In this document: in pieces, positions 8,881 to 17,323 of the stretch
Layout of the letters: each line of letters begins with the position of its first letter
Position numbering within the stretch: position 1 is the first letter of the stretch
NCBI GenBank assembly: GCA_015060705.1
Contig: SUXY01000002.1
Coordinates: forward strand, 1-64,000
Direction: 5' to 3'
DNA: 64,000 bases
Source: Bacteroides sp.
Lineage (GTDB): Bacteria > Bacteroidota > Bacteroidia > Bacteroidales > Bacteroidaceae
Made by a program: the position numbers and the translations under genes
The notes under the pieces: model-generated
What the model saw: the letters and a program-made list of their open reading frames with translations, nothing else
What the model was told of the DNA's origin: nothing
Database searches by the model: none

Positions 8881-9500
8881 AATGTTTGATATATTTAATA
8901 GATAGCTATTTGGATAATACATGTATTTGAGATGTGAGAAAATCTTTCATTTTTGGATAGGGACATCAGATGGAAAGTTCATTGTAACCTTCAGGCGTAA
9001 GGTAGATTGAACTTTCTGACAGCGCAAAAGTGTTTTTATTCATTTTTTATGTAAAAGAATAAGGGAAAACATTTGCTTATTTGTATTTATTTTGTAATTT
9101 TGTCAAAACAGTGCGACAGCATTTCGTTTTCAGGTAATGATGCTTAAAAATATTAAGGTTTTAGTCAATTAAGGTATTAAGGACTTCTTTCGTCCACAAT
9201 TAGTAGAAATGAAAAACATGATTCTCTACGTGACAAAACATGCTAGAGAATGATTTCAAGGGGGATATCCTATATTTTTACGATTACATCTTAATTTAGC
9301 CAAAGAATAATGCATGCTAGTGTTATTTATAACTTAACTTTGTTAACTGAATTAATCAATTAAAGTATAACCATTAAATTAAATTTAAGGTCATATTTTA
9401 CGACTGTACAAGGAAGTATAAGCAGTAAATGTCGACCGCAATTCAAAAAAAACATGGAAGAATTAATTAATAAACGATTTAACCATTGGAGGAATTTACT
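8881..9500. other. AT-rich gene-free stretch with one nested hairpin (8973-9016)
   Basis: I see no gene here. The notable structure is a nested inverted repeat. The outer arms are GAAAGTTCA (8973-8981) and TGAACTTTC (9008-9016). The inner arms are ACCTT (8987-8991) and AAGGT (8999-9003) around a CAGGCGT loop. No T-tract follows directly, so it is not a typical terminator. It could be an RNA structure or a protein-binding or recombination site. The rest (9020-9480) is AT-rich with no tRNA-like fold or ORF that I can support. The end of the stretch holds the ribosome-binding site (GGAGGA) of the gene at 9501. Confidence 0.55.
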
Positions 9501-9956
9501 ATGGAGACAGAGAAGAAAATGGATGGTAAATATGGAAACCGGTATGGCATATTTACGCAAAAGGTAGACATCAAAGTTTTACATGATGTTATTCAGGAAG
9601 AAGTCATTCCTTGTATTACCCAAAACAATTTATGGTTTGCCGTATGGTGCGTACTCAAAGACAACAAATGCTTGTACATGGGTGTGGATCGTATCAATTT
9701 TGACCGACAAATGATTGATTGGTATGGTAATAATTACAGTTCCACTTGTCTTAATGTCTATGCGAGCACTTGCTTGGCCGAAAGAAAATGGAAAGAATGG
9801 GCAAACAAAGATGAAACAGCTTTTCCTGAGTTCGAAAGAGTACATGGAGATGCAATTGCTAGACATCGAGTCAGCATCAGAACCGTAAGAAAGATTTATA
9901 ATTTGTGTAAACGTTTTAATCCGTTAATAGAACAATGCATCAAACAAAACAATTAA
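9501..9956 (+). CDS. Hypothetical protein (151 aa), accessory region
   Basis: I chose the ATG at 9501 over the upstream TTG used in the ORF track, because a strong ribosome-binding site (GGAGGA at 9488-9493) sits 7 bases before it. The product is a soluble protein of 151 residues, rich in Trp, Tyr and Cys, with clusters such as NNLWFAVWCVLKDNKC and CLNVYASTCLAERKWKEW. I see no signal peptide or membrane helix and recognise no family. It is followed by a strong terminator and stands alone between the repeat-rich stretch and the smalltalk/RHS locus. Its lower GC content and position suggest horizontally acquired, accessory DNA. Confidence 0.75.
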   Translation: METEKKMDGKYGNRYGIFTQKVDIKVLHDVIQEEVIPCITQNNLWFAVWCVLKDNKCLYMGVDRINFDRQMIDWYGNNYSSTCLNVYASTCLAERKWKEWANKDETAFPEFERVHGDAIARHRVSIRTVRKIYNLCKRFNPLIEQCIKQNN

Positions 9957-9982
9957 TTATCAGTTCCGATTCATTCCTTTAT

Positions 9983-10021
9983 AACGAAGAATCAGTGACG
10001 CTACCGATTCTTCGTTTTTTT
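9983..10021 (+). terminator. Rho-independent terminator
   Basis: An 11-base inverted repeat (AACGAAGAATC / GATTCTTCGTT) with a 12-base loop is followed by a T-tract. It lies 27 bases after the stop of the gene at 9501. Confidence 0.9.
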
Positions 10022-10137
10022 GTTCTAAACAAATACAATTCATACAACTGATACAAACAATCTATTTCTTCCGATTTATCCTCCTTACACAAGCCGTCAA
10101 ATTAATACAATAAATTGACAATCAAACGCTTATTAGT

Positions 10138-10168
10138 CTTGTAGTATCAAAATAAACTCTTACCTTTG
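10138..10168 (+). promoter_or_regulatory. Strong Bacteroides promoter upstream of smalltalk/RHS genes
   Basis: A TTG at 10139-10141 and a TACCTTTG at 10161-10168 are separated by 19 bases, which matches the Bacteroides -33/-7 promoter architecture. The start of transcription would fall about 85 bases before the smalltalk ATG at 10258. It is the only clear promoter I see before the RHS genes. Confidence 0.8.
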
Positions 10169-10257
10169 TATTGAAGAAATAACAAAAGGGAAGCCACAAG
10201 CAAACACAGACCCTTAGTTTATAATAAAATAAGTATTAACTATTAAAACACACAGAC

Positions 10258-10353
10258 ATGAAAAAGAGCGACAAATGGCGCCGCATTATCGAAGCGCTGA
10301 TTGCGATTCTTACTGTTGTCGGTAGTTTCTTGACAGGAACGGCAATGCAGTAG
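10258..10353 (+). CDS. Smalltalk-family small protein (31 aa)
   Basis: This ORF is too short for the ORF track. The 31-residue product begins MKKSDKWRRIIEAL and continues as a single hydrophobic helix ending GSFLTGTAMQ. The layout matches the Bacteroides smalltalk micro-protein family: a charged start with a conserved Trp, a helix rich in Ile/Leu/Ala, and a short polar end. Members are normally found directly upstream of an N-acetylmuramoyl-L-alanine amidase gene. Here the amidase (17880) is 7.5 kb away, with the RHS locus in between. It has a strong promoter at 10138. The stop is an amber codon, and the same frame stays open for another 48 codons. Confidence 0.75.
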   Translation: MKKSDKWRRIIEALIAILTVVGSFLTGTAMQ

Positions 10354-10383
10354 AATCCGGACACAAACACGAATGCTTCTACC

Positions 10384-10497
10384 ATGGAGAAGCTGAAACA
10401 CGATTGGTTCATTGATCCTGTAATGGATTATTCATCAAGCAAAGCGACCGTACCATCCCGGGCAGGTACACGCTTCGCTTTTCAAACACAAAATTAA
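10384..10497 (+). CDS. Possible 37-aa ORF in frame with smalltalk
   Basis: An ATG at 10384 opens 37 codons ending at TAA 10495-10497, in the same frame as the smalltalk gene and 30 bases after its TAG. The peptide is polar and has no signal or membrane segment. I see no strong Shine-Dalgarno sequence. It may be a chance ORF, a remnant of a gene truncated when the RHS locus arrived, or a product of amber read-through. I do not recognise it. Confidence 0.25.
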   Translation: MEKLKHDWFIDPVMDYSSSKATVPSRAGTRFAFQTQN

Positions 10498-10510
10498 GTA
10501 AAGAATGTAT

Positions 10511-10529
10511 TTTACACAACTTAAAACAC
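10511..10529 (+). repeat. 19-bp direct repeat in the RHS1 leader
   Basis: TTTACACAACTTAAAACAC occurs here, 7 bases before the start of RHS1, and again at 13471-13489 before RHS2. Both copies are followed by an ATG opening the same first codons (MKR). The repeat brackets the whole first RHS gene. Confidence 0.9.
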
Positions 10530-10536
10530 TCTTTTT

Positions 10537-13470
10537 ATGAAACGTTTATTATTTGTATTATTGACATGCATTTGTTGTCTGACCATGCAGGCACAAGGCA
10601 ACTTCGGCAAAGTAAGTGCCGAAACAGCCGACTTTGTTCGTTTTGGCAATCAGTCGGTTTCTCTTTACACCGGGCAAGTTTCCGTATCTGTACCTCTTTA
10701 TCATATTAAGGATAAAGATTTCGATATTCCTTTGTCACTTAATTATGCAGCCGAAGGCTTCAAGCCCGCTTCCCGTCCCGGTTGGACCGGACTTCATTGG
10801 TCACTCAGCGGTGCCGGTGTCGTGACCCGTGAAATATATGGTGTGCCGGATGATTTCAGTAATTATGTAGACAGTAATGGGGAAGCAGCTATGGGGTTCT
10901 GGCAAGCTGTACAGCAACGCACTTATTCGCCCGACGACCTTTTCAGCTTTACTGACAATCTTTCCATGATTTGCGGTGGAGGTTATTGCAGCCTTCCTCC
11001 TGTCAGTGGAAAATATTATGATTGTGAGCCTGACCTGTTCACTTTCTCCATGCCGGGACATCATGCCACGTTCATGATTGACAACCGTGGAAATGTACAG
11101 ACCAGCAAGAAAGGGTATAAAGTGATTCTGAACAATATGACTGCCCAGACTACGGCCAATGCCAATCCGTCCATTTCTGAGATAACTGTTATTGCTCCCG
11201 ATGGTTATAGATATACTTTTGGAGGAACGCTTGAATCGTTGGAATTCAGTACGAACCGGATAACGGGCAGTGTCACTCCAACGGCAGATATGCGTAGCTG
11301 TATCAATGCCTGGCATCTGACAAGAATCAAAGCTCCCAACGGAAGAACGGTTACTTACAGCTACACATCCCATGATGCTTTGTCTGTTAGTTCTCCTTTT
11401 TGGAGTGTGAACAGTGCTTCCTTGCCATCACTTGGAACCAACTATCAGTGCAATGTGACCAAACGTGTATTCCTATCGTCCATTACGGTTGCGGATACGG
11501 GAGCGAGTGTTCAGTTCAACAAGACTCTGGAAACATGCAGTCCGTTCTATGTCGAGTTTTCAGACTACAATGCCTTGTCCTACAAGCTTGACAATGTAGT
11601 AGTGAAACAAGGGACAACAACCAAATATACTTGGCAATTGGGATATGAGAACAAACAGCATCTCCGCTTTTTGTCACAAGTAACCCAGCCGGACGGAGGT
11701 ATATACTCTTTCGGGTATCTGCATAGTTCCAACTATCCTCGTCCTACGACCGAAGAAGTGGATACATACGGATTTTGGCCACCTCTACCTGAATATCAAA
11801 ACAACAACAATGGTAATAGCGGTGGCGGTAATGGAGACGGAAGTGATGTCATTGACCCGACTCCTGACGGACGGGAAGATGGCGATACCATTGACAATGG
11901 TCTGTATCCTATATATCCCAATCTTCCTTCTACACCGACAGAAGTGGCAGACAGGGAAGCGTACAGTCTTATGACACGGGTCAACTACCCTACCGGTGGG
12001 TATACTCTGTTCACTTACGAGCAGCATCGCTATGGGAAGCGTGTCAATTTACAGGTGAGCGGCAACAATTGGGTGTCTTACACTGTGACGCAGCCCGGTA
12101 AGGTTAGCGGTCAGCGTATCAAGACCATCGAGGACCACCATGTCGTTCCCGGCACCGACATCGATCAGGTAGAAAGCCGAAGCTACACTTACATGTCAAC
12201 GGATGGAACGACAGGCAGTGGCTTCCTTATGAAGACCCGGCCTTTCATGGTAATGGCTGCCACAAATGACACGATTGCAATAACCAATAAGGTGTGGGCG
12301 AACAATTACAATGTTGAAGAACCTCATATCGGGTATTCTCATGTGACGGAAACATATAGTGATGGTTCGTATATCCAATACCAATATTCCAACTATTCCT
12401 CCAATCCGGACGGTAATATCACGAATTATCACTGGGAGGATGCAAGCGAAGTGGACGGTATGGATTTTGTGACCAGCAATGTAGCTTTGAAAAGCAGTAA
12501 CTACAGTTGTCGGGGTTTGCTTCTTCATCGGAGTTATTATACTGCAGACAATACGTTGCTTCACAATACGGCCTATACTTATCGGGATATGGGAGCACAA
12601 TCCTTACTGCCTCCCGGTGGACAAGAAACGCCATTGCTGGAAGAATATGGCTATATCGTTTCATTCCGTCCTGTCGGTGGTGGAGCAGGGACTATGGGCA
12701 TACGTTTGAGAACACATCCGGTATTGACGGAAGTAGAGACGGAATATCCTGTTTCTGGTAGCAGCCACAGCCGTACACTGACATATACTTATAATGAATT
12801 TGATTTGATGAGAACCCGTAAAGAAGCGCGTTCTGACGGTCGAACATTCATTACAAGCTATCTTTATCCTTCGGATTTGAATACCTTGGGAAGCGTGTAC
12901 AGCCGAATGGTGACACAGAACCGTGTAGCCAGTGTCGTTGAAGAACGGGATTCGTTGGGAGCTACACTGACGGCAGTACGATGCTACCTTCCCAAGATGT
13001 TGACCGGAGGGGGTTTCGTCACTGACAGCATTCAGGAAAGTCGTAATGGAACGGATTATGCGACCATTGAAAAGTATCCCGAATACGATTCATACGGCAA
13101 CCCGGTTCACATTGTTCGTCGTGACGGCACGGAGCAGGTCTTGTTCTGGGGATACAAGGGACGCTACTTGATTGGAGTGGTGGAAGGCAGTACTTATGAG
13201 GATGTTGTTGAGGCTATGGGCGGTACGCTCCCAGCCAGTTTCTCCGACAGCGAGACTCCGACAATGACGGCTATTGACGGACTTCGCAACAGCCTGGAAG
13301 GCGCGGCGGTCACAACCTACGTCTATAATCCATTGGTAGGACTGACCAAGACCACACTTCCTAACGGAAATGTGATGACCTATCTCTACAATTCGGCAGG
13401 TGAACTGATTGAAAGCCGTGACGTAAACGGCAGTAAGGTGGAAACTTACAGCAAACATTATAAGGAATAA
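10537..13470 (+). CDS. RHS-repeat secreted protein, first of a two-gene RHS system
   Basis: The 977-residue product begins with a Sec signal peptide (MKRLLFVLLTCICCLTMQAQ). Residues ~20-330 form a beta-rich N-terminal region with GQVSVSVPLYHIKDKDFDIPLSLNY and a GWTGLHWSLSGAG motif, typical of Bacteroidetes RHS/SpvB-like proteins. A Gly/Asn/Asp-rich linker with NNNNGNSGGGNGDG lies near residues 425-440. YD-type repeats follow at the C-terminus (YVYNPLVGLTKTTLPNGN, YLYNSAGELIES). It lacks a toxin tip and ends cleanly at a stop, with the second RHS gene 25 bases on. By analogy with Tc/RHS complexes the two proteins may assemble one cage around the toxin; that is inference. The signal peptide implies Sec export rather than VgrG-type loading. 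Confidence 0.85.
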   Translation: MKRLLFVLLTCICCLTMQAQGNFGKVSAETADFVRFGNQSVSLYTGQVSVSVPLYHIKDKDFDIPLSLNYAAEGFKPASRPGWTGLHWSLSGAGVVTREIYGVPDDFSNYVDSNGEAAMGFWQAVQQRTYSPDDLFSFTDNLSMICGGGYCSLPPVSGKYYDCEPDLFTFSMPGHHATFMIDNRGNVQTSKKGYKVILNNMTAQTTANANPSISEITVIAPDGYRYTFGGTLESLEFSTNRITGSVTPTADMRSCINAWHLTRIKAPNGRTVTYSYTSHDALSVSSPFWSVNSASLPSLGTNYQCNVTKRVFLSSITVADTGASVQFNKTLETCSPFYVEFSDYNALSYKLDNVVVKQGTTTKYTWQLGYENKQHLRFLSQVTQPDGGIYSFGYLHSSNYPRPTTEEVDTYGFWPPLPEYQNNNNGNSGGGNGDGSDVIDPTPDGREDGDTIDNGLYPIYPNLPSTPTEVADREAYSLMTRVNYPTGGYTLFTYEQHRYGKRVNLQVSGNNWVSYTVTQPGKVSGQRIKTIEDHHVVPGTDIDQVESRSYTYMSTDGTTGSGFLMKTRPFMVMAATNDTIAITNKVWANNYNVEEPHIGYSHVTETYSDGSYIQYQYSNYSSNPDGNITNYHWEDASEVDGMDFVTSNVALKSSNYSCRGLLLHRSYYTADNTLLHNTAYTYRDMGAQSLLPPGGQETPLLEEYGYIVSFRPVGGGAGTMGIRLRTHPVLTEVETEYPVSGSSHSRTLTYTYNEFDLMRTRKEARSDGRTFITSYLYPSDLNTLGSVYSRMVTQNRVASVVEERDSLGATLTAVRCYLPKMLTGGGFVTDSIQESRNGTDYATIEKYPEYDSYGNPVHIVRRDGTEQVLFWGYKGRYLIGVVEGSTYEDVVEAMGGTLPASFSDSETPTMTAIDGLRNSLEGAAVTTYVYNPLVGLTKTTLPNGNVMTYLYNSAGELIESRDVNGSKVETYSKHYKE

Positions 13471-13489
13471 TTTACACAACTTAAAACAC
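13471..13489 (+). repeat. 19-bp direct repeat in the RHS2 leader
   Basis: This is the second copy of TTTACACAACTTAAAACAC. It begins directly after the RHS1 stop codon and ends 6 bases before the RHS2 ATG. Recombination with the copy at 10511 would remove RHS1 precisely and place RHS2 behind the same leader. Confidence 0.9.
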
Positions 13490-13495
13490 ACGATT

Positions 13496-16400
13496 ATGAA
13501 ACGAATTTTATTGACCCTTCTCTGTTGCCTGACAGTGGTATTCGTGTCGGCACAGAACACTTCGCAGAACTATCTGCACACCCGCAAGATGTTGAACTCC
13601 ACAGCTACCGGCTATGTGGACCACATCAGTTATCATGACGGTCTCGGTCGTCCGTTCCAGACGGTAGAGCAGCACTGGCCTTCTTCGGGAAGCGCCAGTA
13701 CACTCGTCACACAACAAGAGTACGACCTGTTGGGACGTCCTTCCGTGTCCCGTCTGCCTCTTCCCGGAAGCAGTAGCTTCGTTTCACCCAATTCGGTAGC
13801 CACATCGGTGGCTACCCACTACGGTGACAGCTATGCCTACAGCACCATTTCCTACGACAGTACAGCCCGTGAACGTGTTGTTTCCGAACAAGGAGAAGGA
13901 AGTGCATGGCAGGGAAAAGTGATTTCAACGGAATACCTGTCAAGCGGTACCAGCGGTGACTTGCTGTGCCAACATTACAAGCTAAACACTTTGGCCAATG
14001 TCACACAAAATGGAGCGTATGCTGCCGGTGCCCTTCAAGTAGTGAAGACTACAGACGAGGACGGGAAGGTGGGCTATACCTTCACGGATAAGCAAGGACG
14101 TACCGTATTGGAACGACGTGTGGACGGAACAACCTCCTTCGACACCTACTATGTGTACGATGATTACGGGAACTTGGAATGCGTGCTTCCACCGGCTATC
14201 GACGGTGACACTTCTACGGCTAACATGAACCGTTATGCCTATCTCTACCGCTACAACGAGCGCAACCTTTGTACCTGGAAGAAGCTTCCGGGTGTGGAGC
14301 CTGTGGAGTATGTGTACGATGAGCACGACCGCATGGTGTTCTCTCAGGACGGCAACCAACGTGTGTCCGGTAAATGGACATTCTATGTTTACGACAATCT
14401 GAACCGCTTGGTGCAGCAGGGAGAAAACACTTCGAAGACAGTGGTTGCATCGGACGTATACATTCAGAATTATTATGATGACCACGACTTTGTAGGGACT
14501 GACGGATTTACTGACAGCCGTTTTAACGATGATGAAACCAAACATGCCACGGGCAGCCTGACCGGAACCGTTATGAACGTATTGGGCAGTAATGACAAAA
14601 TCTATACGGCTTACTACTATGACATCAAGGGCAGGGTGACGAAGAAGGTACAGAGCAACCAGTTGGGTGGTTATGATGTAACGACCACTACCTATACTTT
14701 TACGGGTAACCCGGCAACGGTGACGCATGAACATACGGCCAATGGCAAGACTACCCGTACGGAAGTGTATACCTATACGTATGACCATGCAGACCGTCTG
14801 AGCAGCGTGAAGCACAAGCTGGGCAGTACGGAAGTGACCTTGGCAAGCTATACGTATGACAGCTTGGGCAGACAGAGCACCAAGAAGCTTCACGGCAGCA
14901 GTACCAACCAACTGACGTATACCTACAACATCCGTAACTGGCTAAGTGGTATTAGCGGAAGCAAGTTCAACCAAAATCTGTACTATACCGATGGCAATGG
15001 CACTGCCTGTTACAATGGCAATATCAGCAGCATGACCTGGAAATCGGGAGATGAAACGACGCTTCGTGGCTATAAATATACGTATGATGGCCTGGACCGT
15101 CTGAAAACCGGTATCTATGGTGAAGGGAGTACCCTAAGTACGAATGTCGGTAGATTTACCGAAAGTGTGGGAAGCTATGACAAGAACGGCAACATCATGG
15201 CAGGTTTTGTCCGTAGCGGTCTGACTTCCACCGGTAGTTATGCCAATCTCAATGCACTGACCATTACCTTGAACGGCAACCAGATTCAGTCGGTCACTGA
15301 CCATGTGCCTACTGTAGCTGCAACGGGAGGTTTCGAGTTTGTGGACGGCGCAAGTGAAACAATCGAGTATACTTACGACAATAATGGAAATTTAACAAAA
15401 GATTCCAATAAAGGTATTAGCAATATTGCGTACAATGTATTAAATTTGCCAAGTACGGTAACGTTCAGTGACGGCAGTACCATCACCTACAGCTATGCTG
15501 CGGATGGCACGAAGCTTAGAACGGTTCATACCATCAGCGGTACTGTCACACAGAAGGATTACTGTGCGAATGTGGTCTATGAAAATGGCATCCAGAAGAT
15601 GTTGCTTACTGAGGAAGGCTATGTGGACTTGTCCGCTTCTACTCCAGCCTACTATTATTACTTGAAAGACCATCAGGGTAATAATAGAGTTGTCCTAAGT
15701 TCAGGCGGTACTGCAGTGGAAGTGAGCCATTACTATCCGTTCGGTGGTGTCTTTGCATCGACCGGCAATGTTCAGCCCTACAAGTACAATGGCAAGGAGC
15801 TTGATACCAAAAAAGGTCTGAACTGGTATGACTATGGTGCCAGACACTATGATGCGGCACTTGGTAGATGGTTGGTGGTGGATCCGTTGGCGGAGAAGTA
15901 TTATTCAACTTCTGCTTATGGGTATTGTTTGAATAATCCTGTAAAGTATGTAGATCCAACAGGTTGTGCGGCTTCTACTCACACAGATTCTTTAGGAACT
16001 GTTGTAGCAGTATATAATGATGGAGATTTGGGCGTTTATAAACATAACTCAGACAAAAGCGGAACGCAGCAATTGTTAGCTGAGAATTATTCATCAACGA
16101 ACACATCTGCAAATGGAGAGAAGATGGGAGAAACTTATGAATGGAACTCATTTGTTAATCCAGGAACAGGAGATCCTATTGGAAAGATTAATTTTGGTTC
16201 AACTAAAGCAGCACAAGAAGTTTTTAAACATATGAATATACTTCTTAAAGTGAAAGCAAATTCTGCAAAATTGTTATTGTATGCATTCAATGCCAATAAT
16301 GGAGAATTGTTTGACATAAAACATCATAATCCTTATTTAGGGTCTCAGTTTGCTCTGGGGAAATATGTTTCTATGCGTGATGCTGGTAATATCTTAGCTG

Positions 16401-16600
16401 GTATGGTTGCACGTACAAGTGGTTTGCCTGCCATTACAACGTATACAGCATTTGGAGCATTGCAATTGTCCGGAAATAACAGAACAATGCTACCTCTTTA
16501 TTTATATAAAGCATATAAACTTGGTTACAGTGGAAGTTTTGGTGAATTACCAATATCACACAGTTTTCAAAGACGAGGGTATGAATTAAATTTTAAGTAA
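13496..16600 (+). CDS. RHS core protein with C-terminal polymorphic toxin tip
   Basis: The 1034-residue product has a Sec signal peptide (MKRILLTLLCCLTVVFVSAQ) and an N-terminal DUF6443-like region (YHDGLGRPFQTVEQHW). Many YD repeats follow (YVYDDYGNLECVLPP, YTYDHADRLSSV, YTYDSLGRQSTK, YTYDGLDRLKTG). The RHS-associated core spans about residues 735-823 (DHQGNNRVV, YPFGG, KYNGKELD, WYDYGARHYDAALGRW) and closes with DPTG at residues 820-823. The remaining ~211 residues are a separate toxin tip, visibly more AT-rich than the core. It contains FDIKHHNPYLG and MRDAGNILAGMVARTSG, which recall the polymorphic toxin type 44 pattern (D-x-K, then RDxGNxxxG). I assign that family only tentatively. A lipoprotein immunity candidate follows after a terminator. 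Confidence 0.88.
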   Translation: MKRILLTLLCCLTVVFVSAQNTSQNYLHTRKMLNSTATGYVDHISYHDGLGRPFQTVEQHWPSSGSASTLVTQQEYDLLGRPSVSRLPLPGSSSFVSPNSVATSVATHYGDSYAYSTISYDSTARERVVSEQGEGSAWQGKVISTEYLSSGTSGDLLCQHYKLNTLANVTQNGAYAAGALQVVKTTDEDGKVGYTFTDKQGRTVLERRVDGTTSFDTYYVYDDYGNLECVLPPAIDGDTSTANMNRYAYLYRYNERNLCTWKKLPGVEPVEYVYDEHDRMVFSQDGNQRVSGKWTFYVYDNLNRLVQQGENTSKTVVASDVYIQNYYDDHDFVGTDGFTDSRFNDDETKHATGSLTGTVMNVLGSNDKIYTAYYYDIKGRVTKKVQSNQLGGYDVTTTTYTFTGNPATVTHEHTANGKTTRTEVYTYTYDHADRLSSVKHKLGSTEVTLASYTYDSLGRQSTKKLHGSSTNQLTYTYNIRNWLSGISGSKFNQNLYYTDGNGTACYNGNISSMTWKSGDETTLRGYKYTYDGLDRLKTGIYGEGSTLSTNVGRFTESVGSYDKNGNIMAGFVRSGLTSTGSYANLNALTITLNGNQIQSVTDHVPTVAATGGFEFVDGASETIEYTYDNNGNLTKDSNKGISNIAYNVLNLPSTVTFSDGSTITYSYAADGTKLRTVHTISGTVTQKDYCANVVYENGIQKMLLTEEGYVDLSASTPAYYYYLKDHQGNNRVVLSSGGTAVEVSHYYPFGGVFASTGNVQPYKYNGKELDTKKGLNWYDYGARHYDAALGRWLVVDPLAEKYYSTSAYGYCLNNPVKYVDPTGCAASTHTDSLGTVVAVYNDGDLGVYKHNSDKSGTQQLLAENYSSTNTSANGEKMGETYEWNSFVNPGTGDPIGKINFGSTKAAQEVFKHMNILLKVKANSAKLLLYAFNANNGELFDIKHHNPYLGSQFALGKYVSMRDAGNILAGMVARTSGLPAITTYTAFGALQLSGNNRTMLPLYLYKAYKLGYSGSFGELPISHSFQRRGYELNFK

Positions 16601-16609
16601 TAACAAGAA

Positions 16610-16640
16610 AGATGCCTCGCCAAAATTTTGCGAGGCATCT
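16610..16640 (+). terminator. Hairpin terminator after the RHS toxin gene
   Basis: An 11-base perfect stem (AGATGCCTCGC / GCGAGGCATCT) with a 9-base AT loop begins 9 bases after the RHS2 stop. The T-run after it is weak (CATTTATC), so it may attenuate rather than stop transcription into the immunity candidate at 16668. Confidence 0.8.
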
Positions 16641-16667
16641 CATTTATCATAAAAATTTTTGTTAATT

Positions 16668-17171
16668 ATGAAAAAATCAATAACAGCAGGATTATTAATT
16701 ATTGTATGCATTGGATGTATATATAATAATGATGTATTGGGACTACTCTGTTTTGATAAGACCAAAAAGGAATATTATAATACTCCAAACGAGGAGCATT
16801 GTCTTACAGTTATACGTTATACTGGAAATGTATGGAAAAACAACCCGCTTGATGATGATAGAAGAGGAATATATATCATGCCTTATAAATTCTGTGGACA
16901 TCTTCCAGATACTAACTACATAAGGTTGAATTATGTCGGTGCTATCGAAAACCTTTATTACAAATGGCAAGGTGATACGTTATATCTGCGAACGATGGAT
17001 TACGGGGTAAAAGATGACAAATTATCCTCAACTGTTGTGCTCGATAGGAAGATGATGGACTATGAAAGATGGGGACGCTATTATGATACAATACAAGTGA
17101 TGGAACAATATTTGAGATGGAAAAGAATGAAAGCGGAATATAGTGTAATAAAGAGTAGTGGATTCAACTGA
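16668..17171 (+). CDS. Lipoprotein, candidate immunity protein for the RHS2 toxin tip
   Basis: I chose the ATG at 16668 over the TTG at 16659 of the ORF track because it opens a clean lipoprotein leader (MKKSITAGLLIIVCIGC), with a lipobox-like VCIGC. The mature protein has about 150 residues and is rich in Tyr, Trp and Asp (RRGIYIMPYKFCGH, YYKWQGDTLYLRTMDYG). I do not recognise a family. Position directly after the toxin gene and AT-rich composition like the tip support an immunity role. A lipid-anchored periplasmic protein would suit a toxin acting in the envelope or crossing the periplasm. That function is inference. Confidence 0.6.
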   Translation: MKKSITAGLLIIVCIGCIYNNDVLGLLCFDKTKKEYYNTPNEEHCLTVIRYTGNVWKNNPLDDDRRGIYIMPYKFCGHLPDTNYIRLNYVGAIENLYYKWQGDTLYLRTMDYGVKDDKLSSTVVLDRKMMDYERWGRYYDTIQVMEQYLRWKRMKAEYSVIKSSGFN

Positions 17172-17193
17172 TAGGTTCAACTTTTTAATTTAA

Positions 17194-17322
17194 TTAAATA
17201 AGCCATTAAATCCTAGAGCTGTGAAACAAGGTGAGAAGCAACTTCAAATATATAAGAGAGAATTGGAAACGATACCAAGATTTCAGGGGTGGGAATGGAA
17301 TACAAAATTAGAAACATATTGA
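17194..17322 (+). pseudogene. Orphan RHS toxin-tip remnant
   Basis: The frame is open for 42 codons with no proper start codon. It encodes a C-terminal-looking fragment (KPLNPRAVKQGEKQLQIYKR, then a Trp-rich end with QGWEWN) and stops at TGA 17320-17322. The next gene (17324) starts one base later, the spacing expected between a toxin and its immunity gene. A start-less toxin 3' end followed by an intact immunity gene is the standard signature of a displaced RHS cassette. I do not recognise the toxin family of the fragment. Confidence 0.6.
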
Positions 17323-17323
17323 T

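Noticed and set aside
10537-16600. Single RHS gene split by a frameshift
   Set aside because: The second gene has its own signal peptide, leader repeat and start codon, so two separate genes is the better reading.
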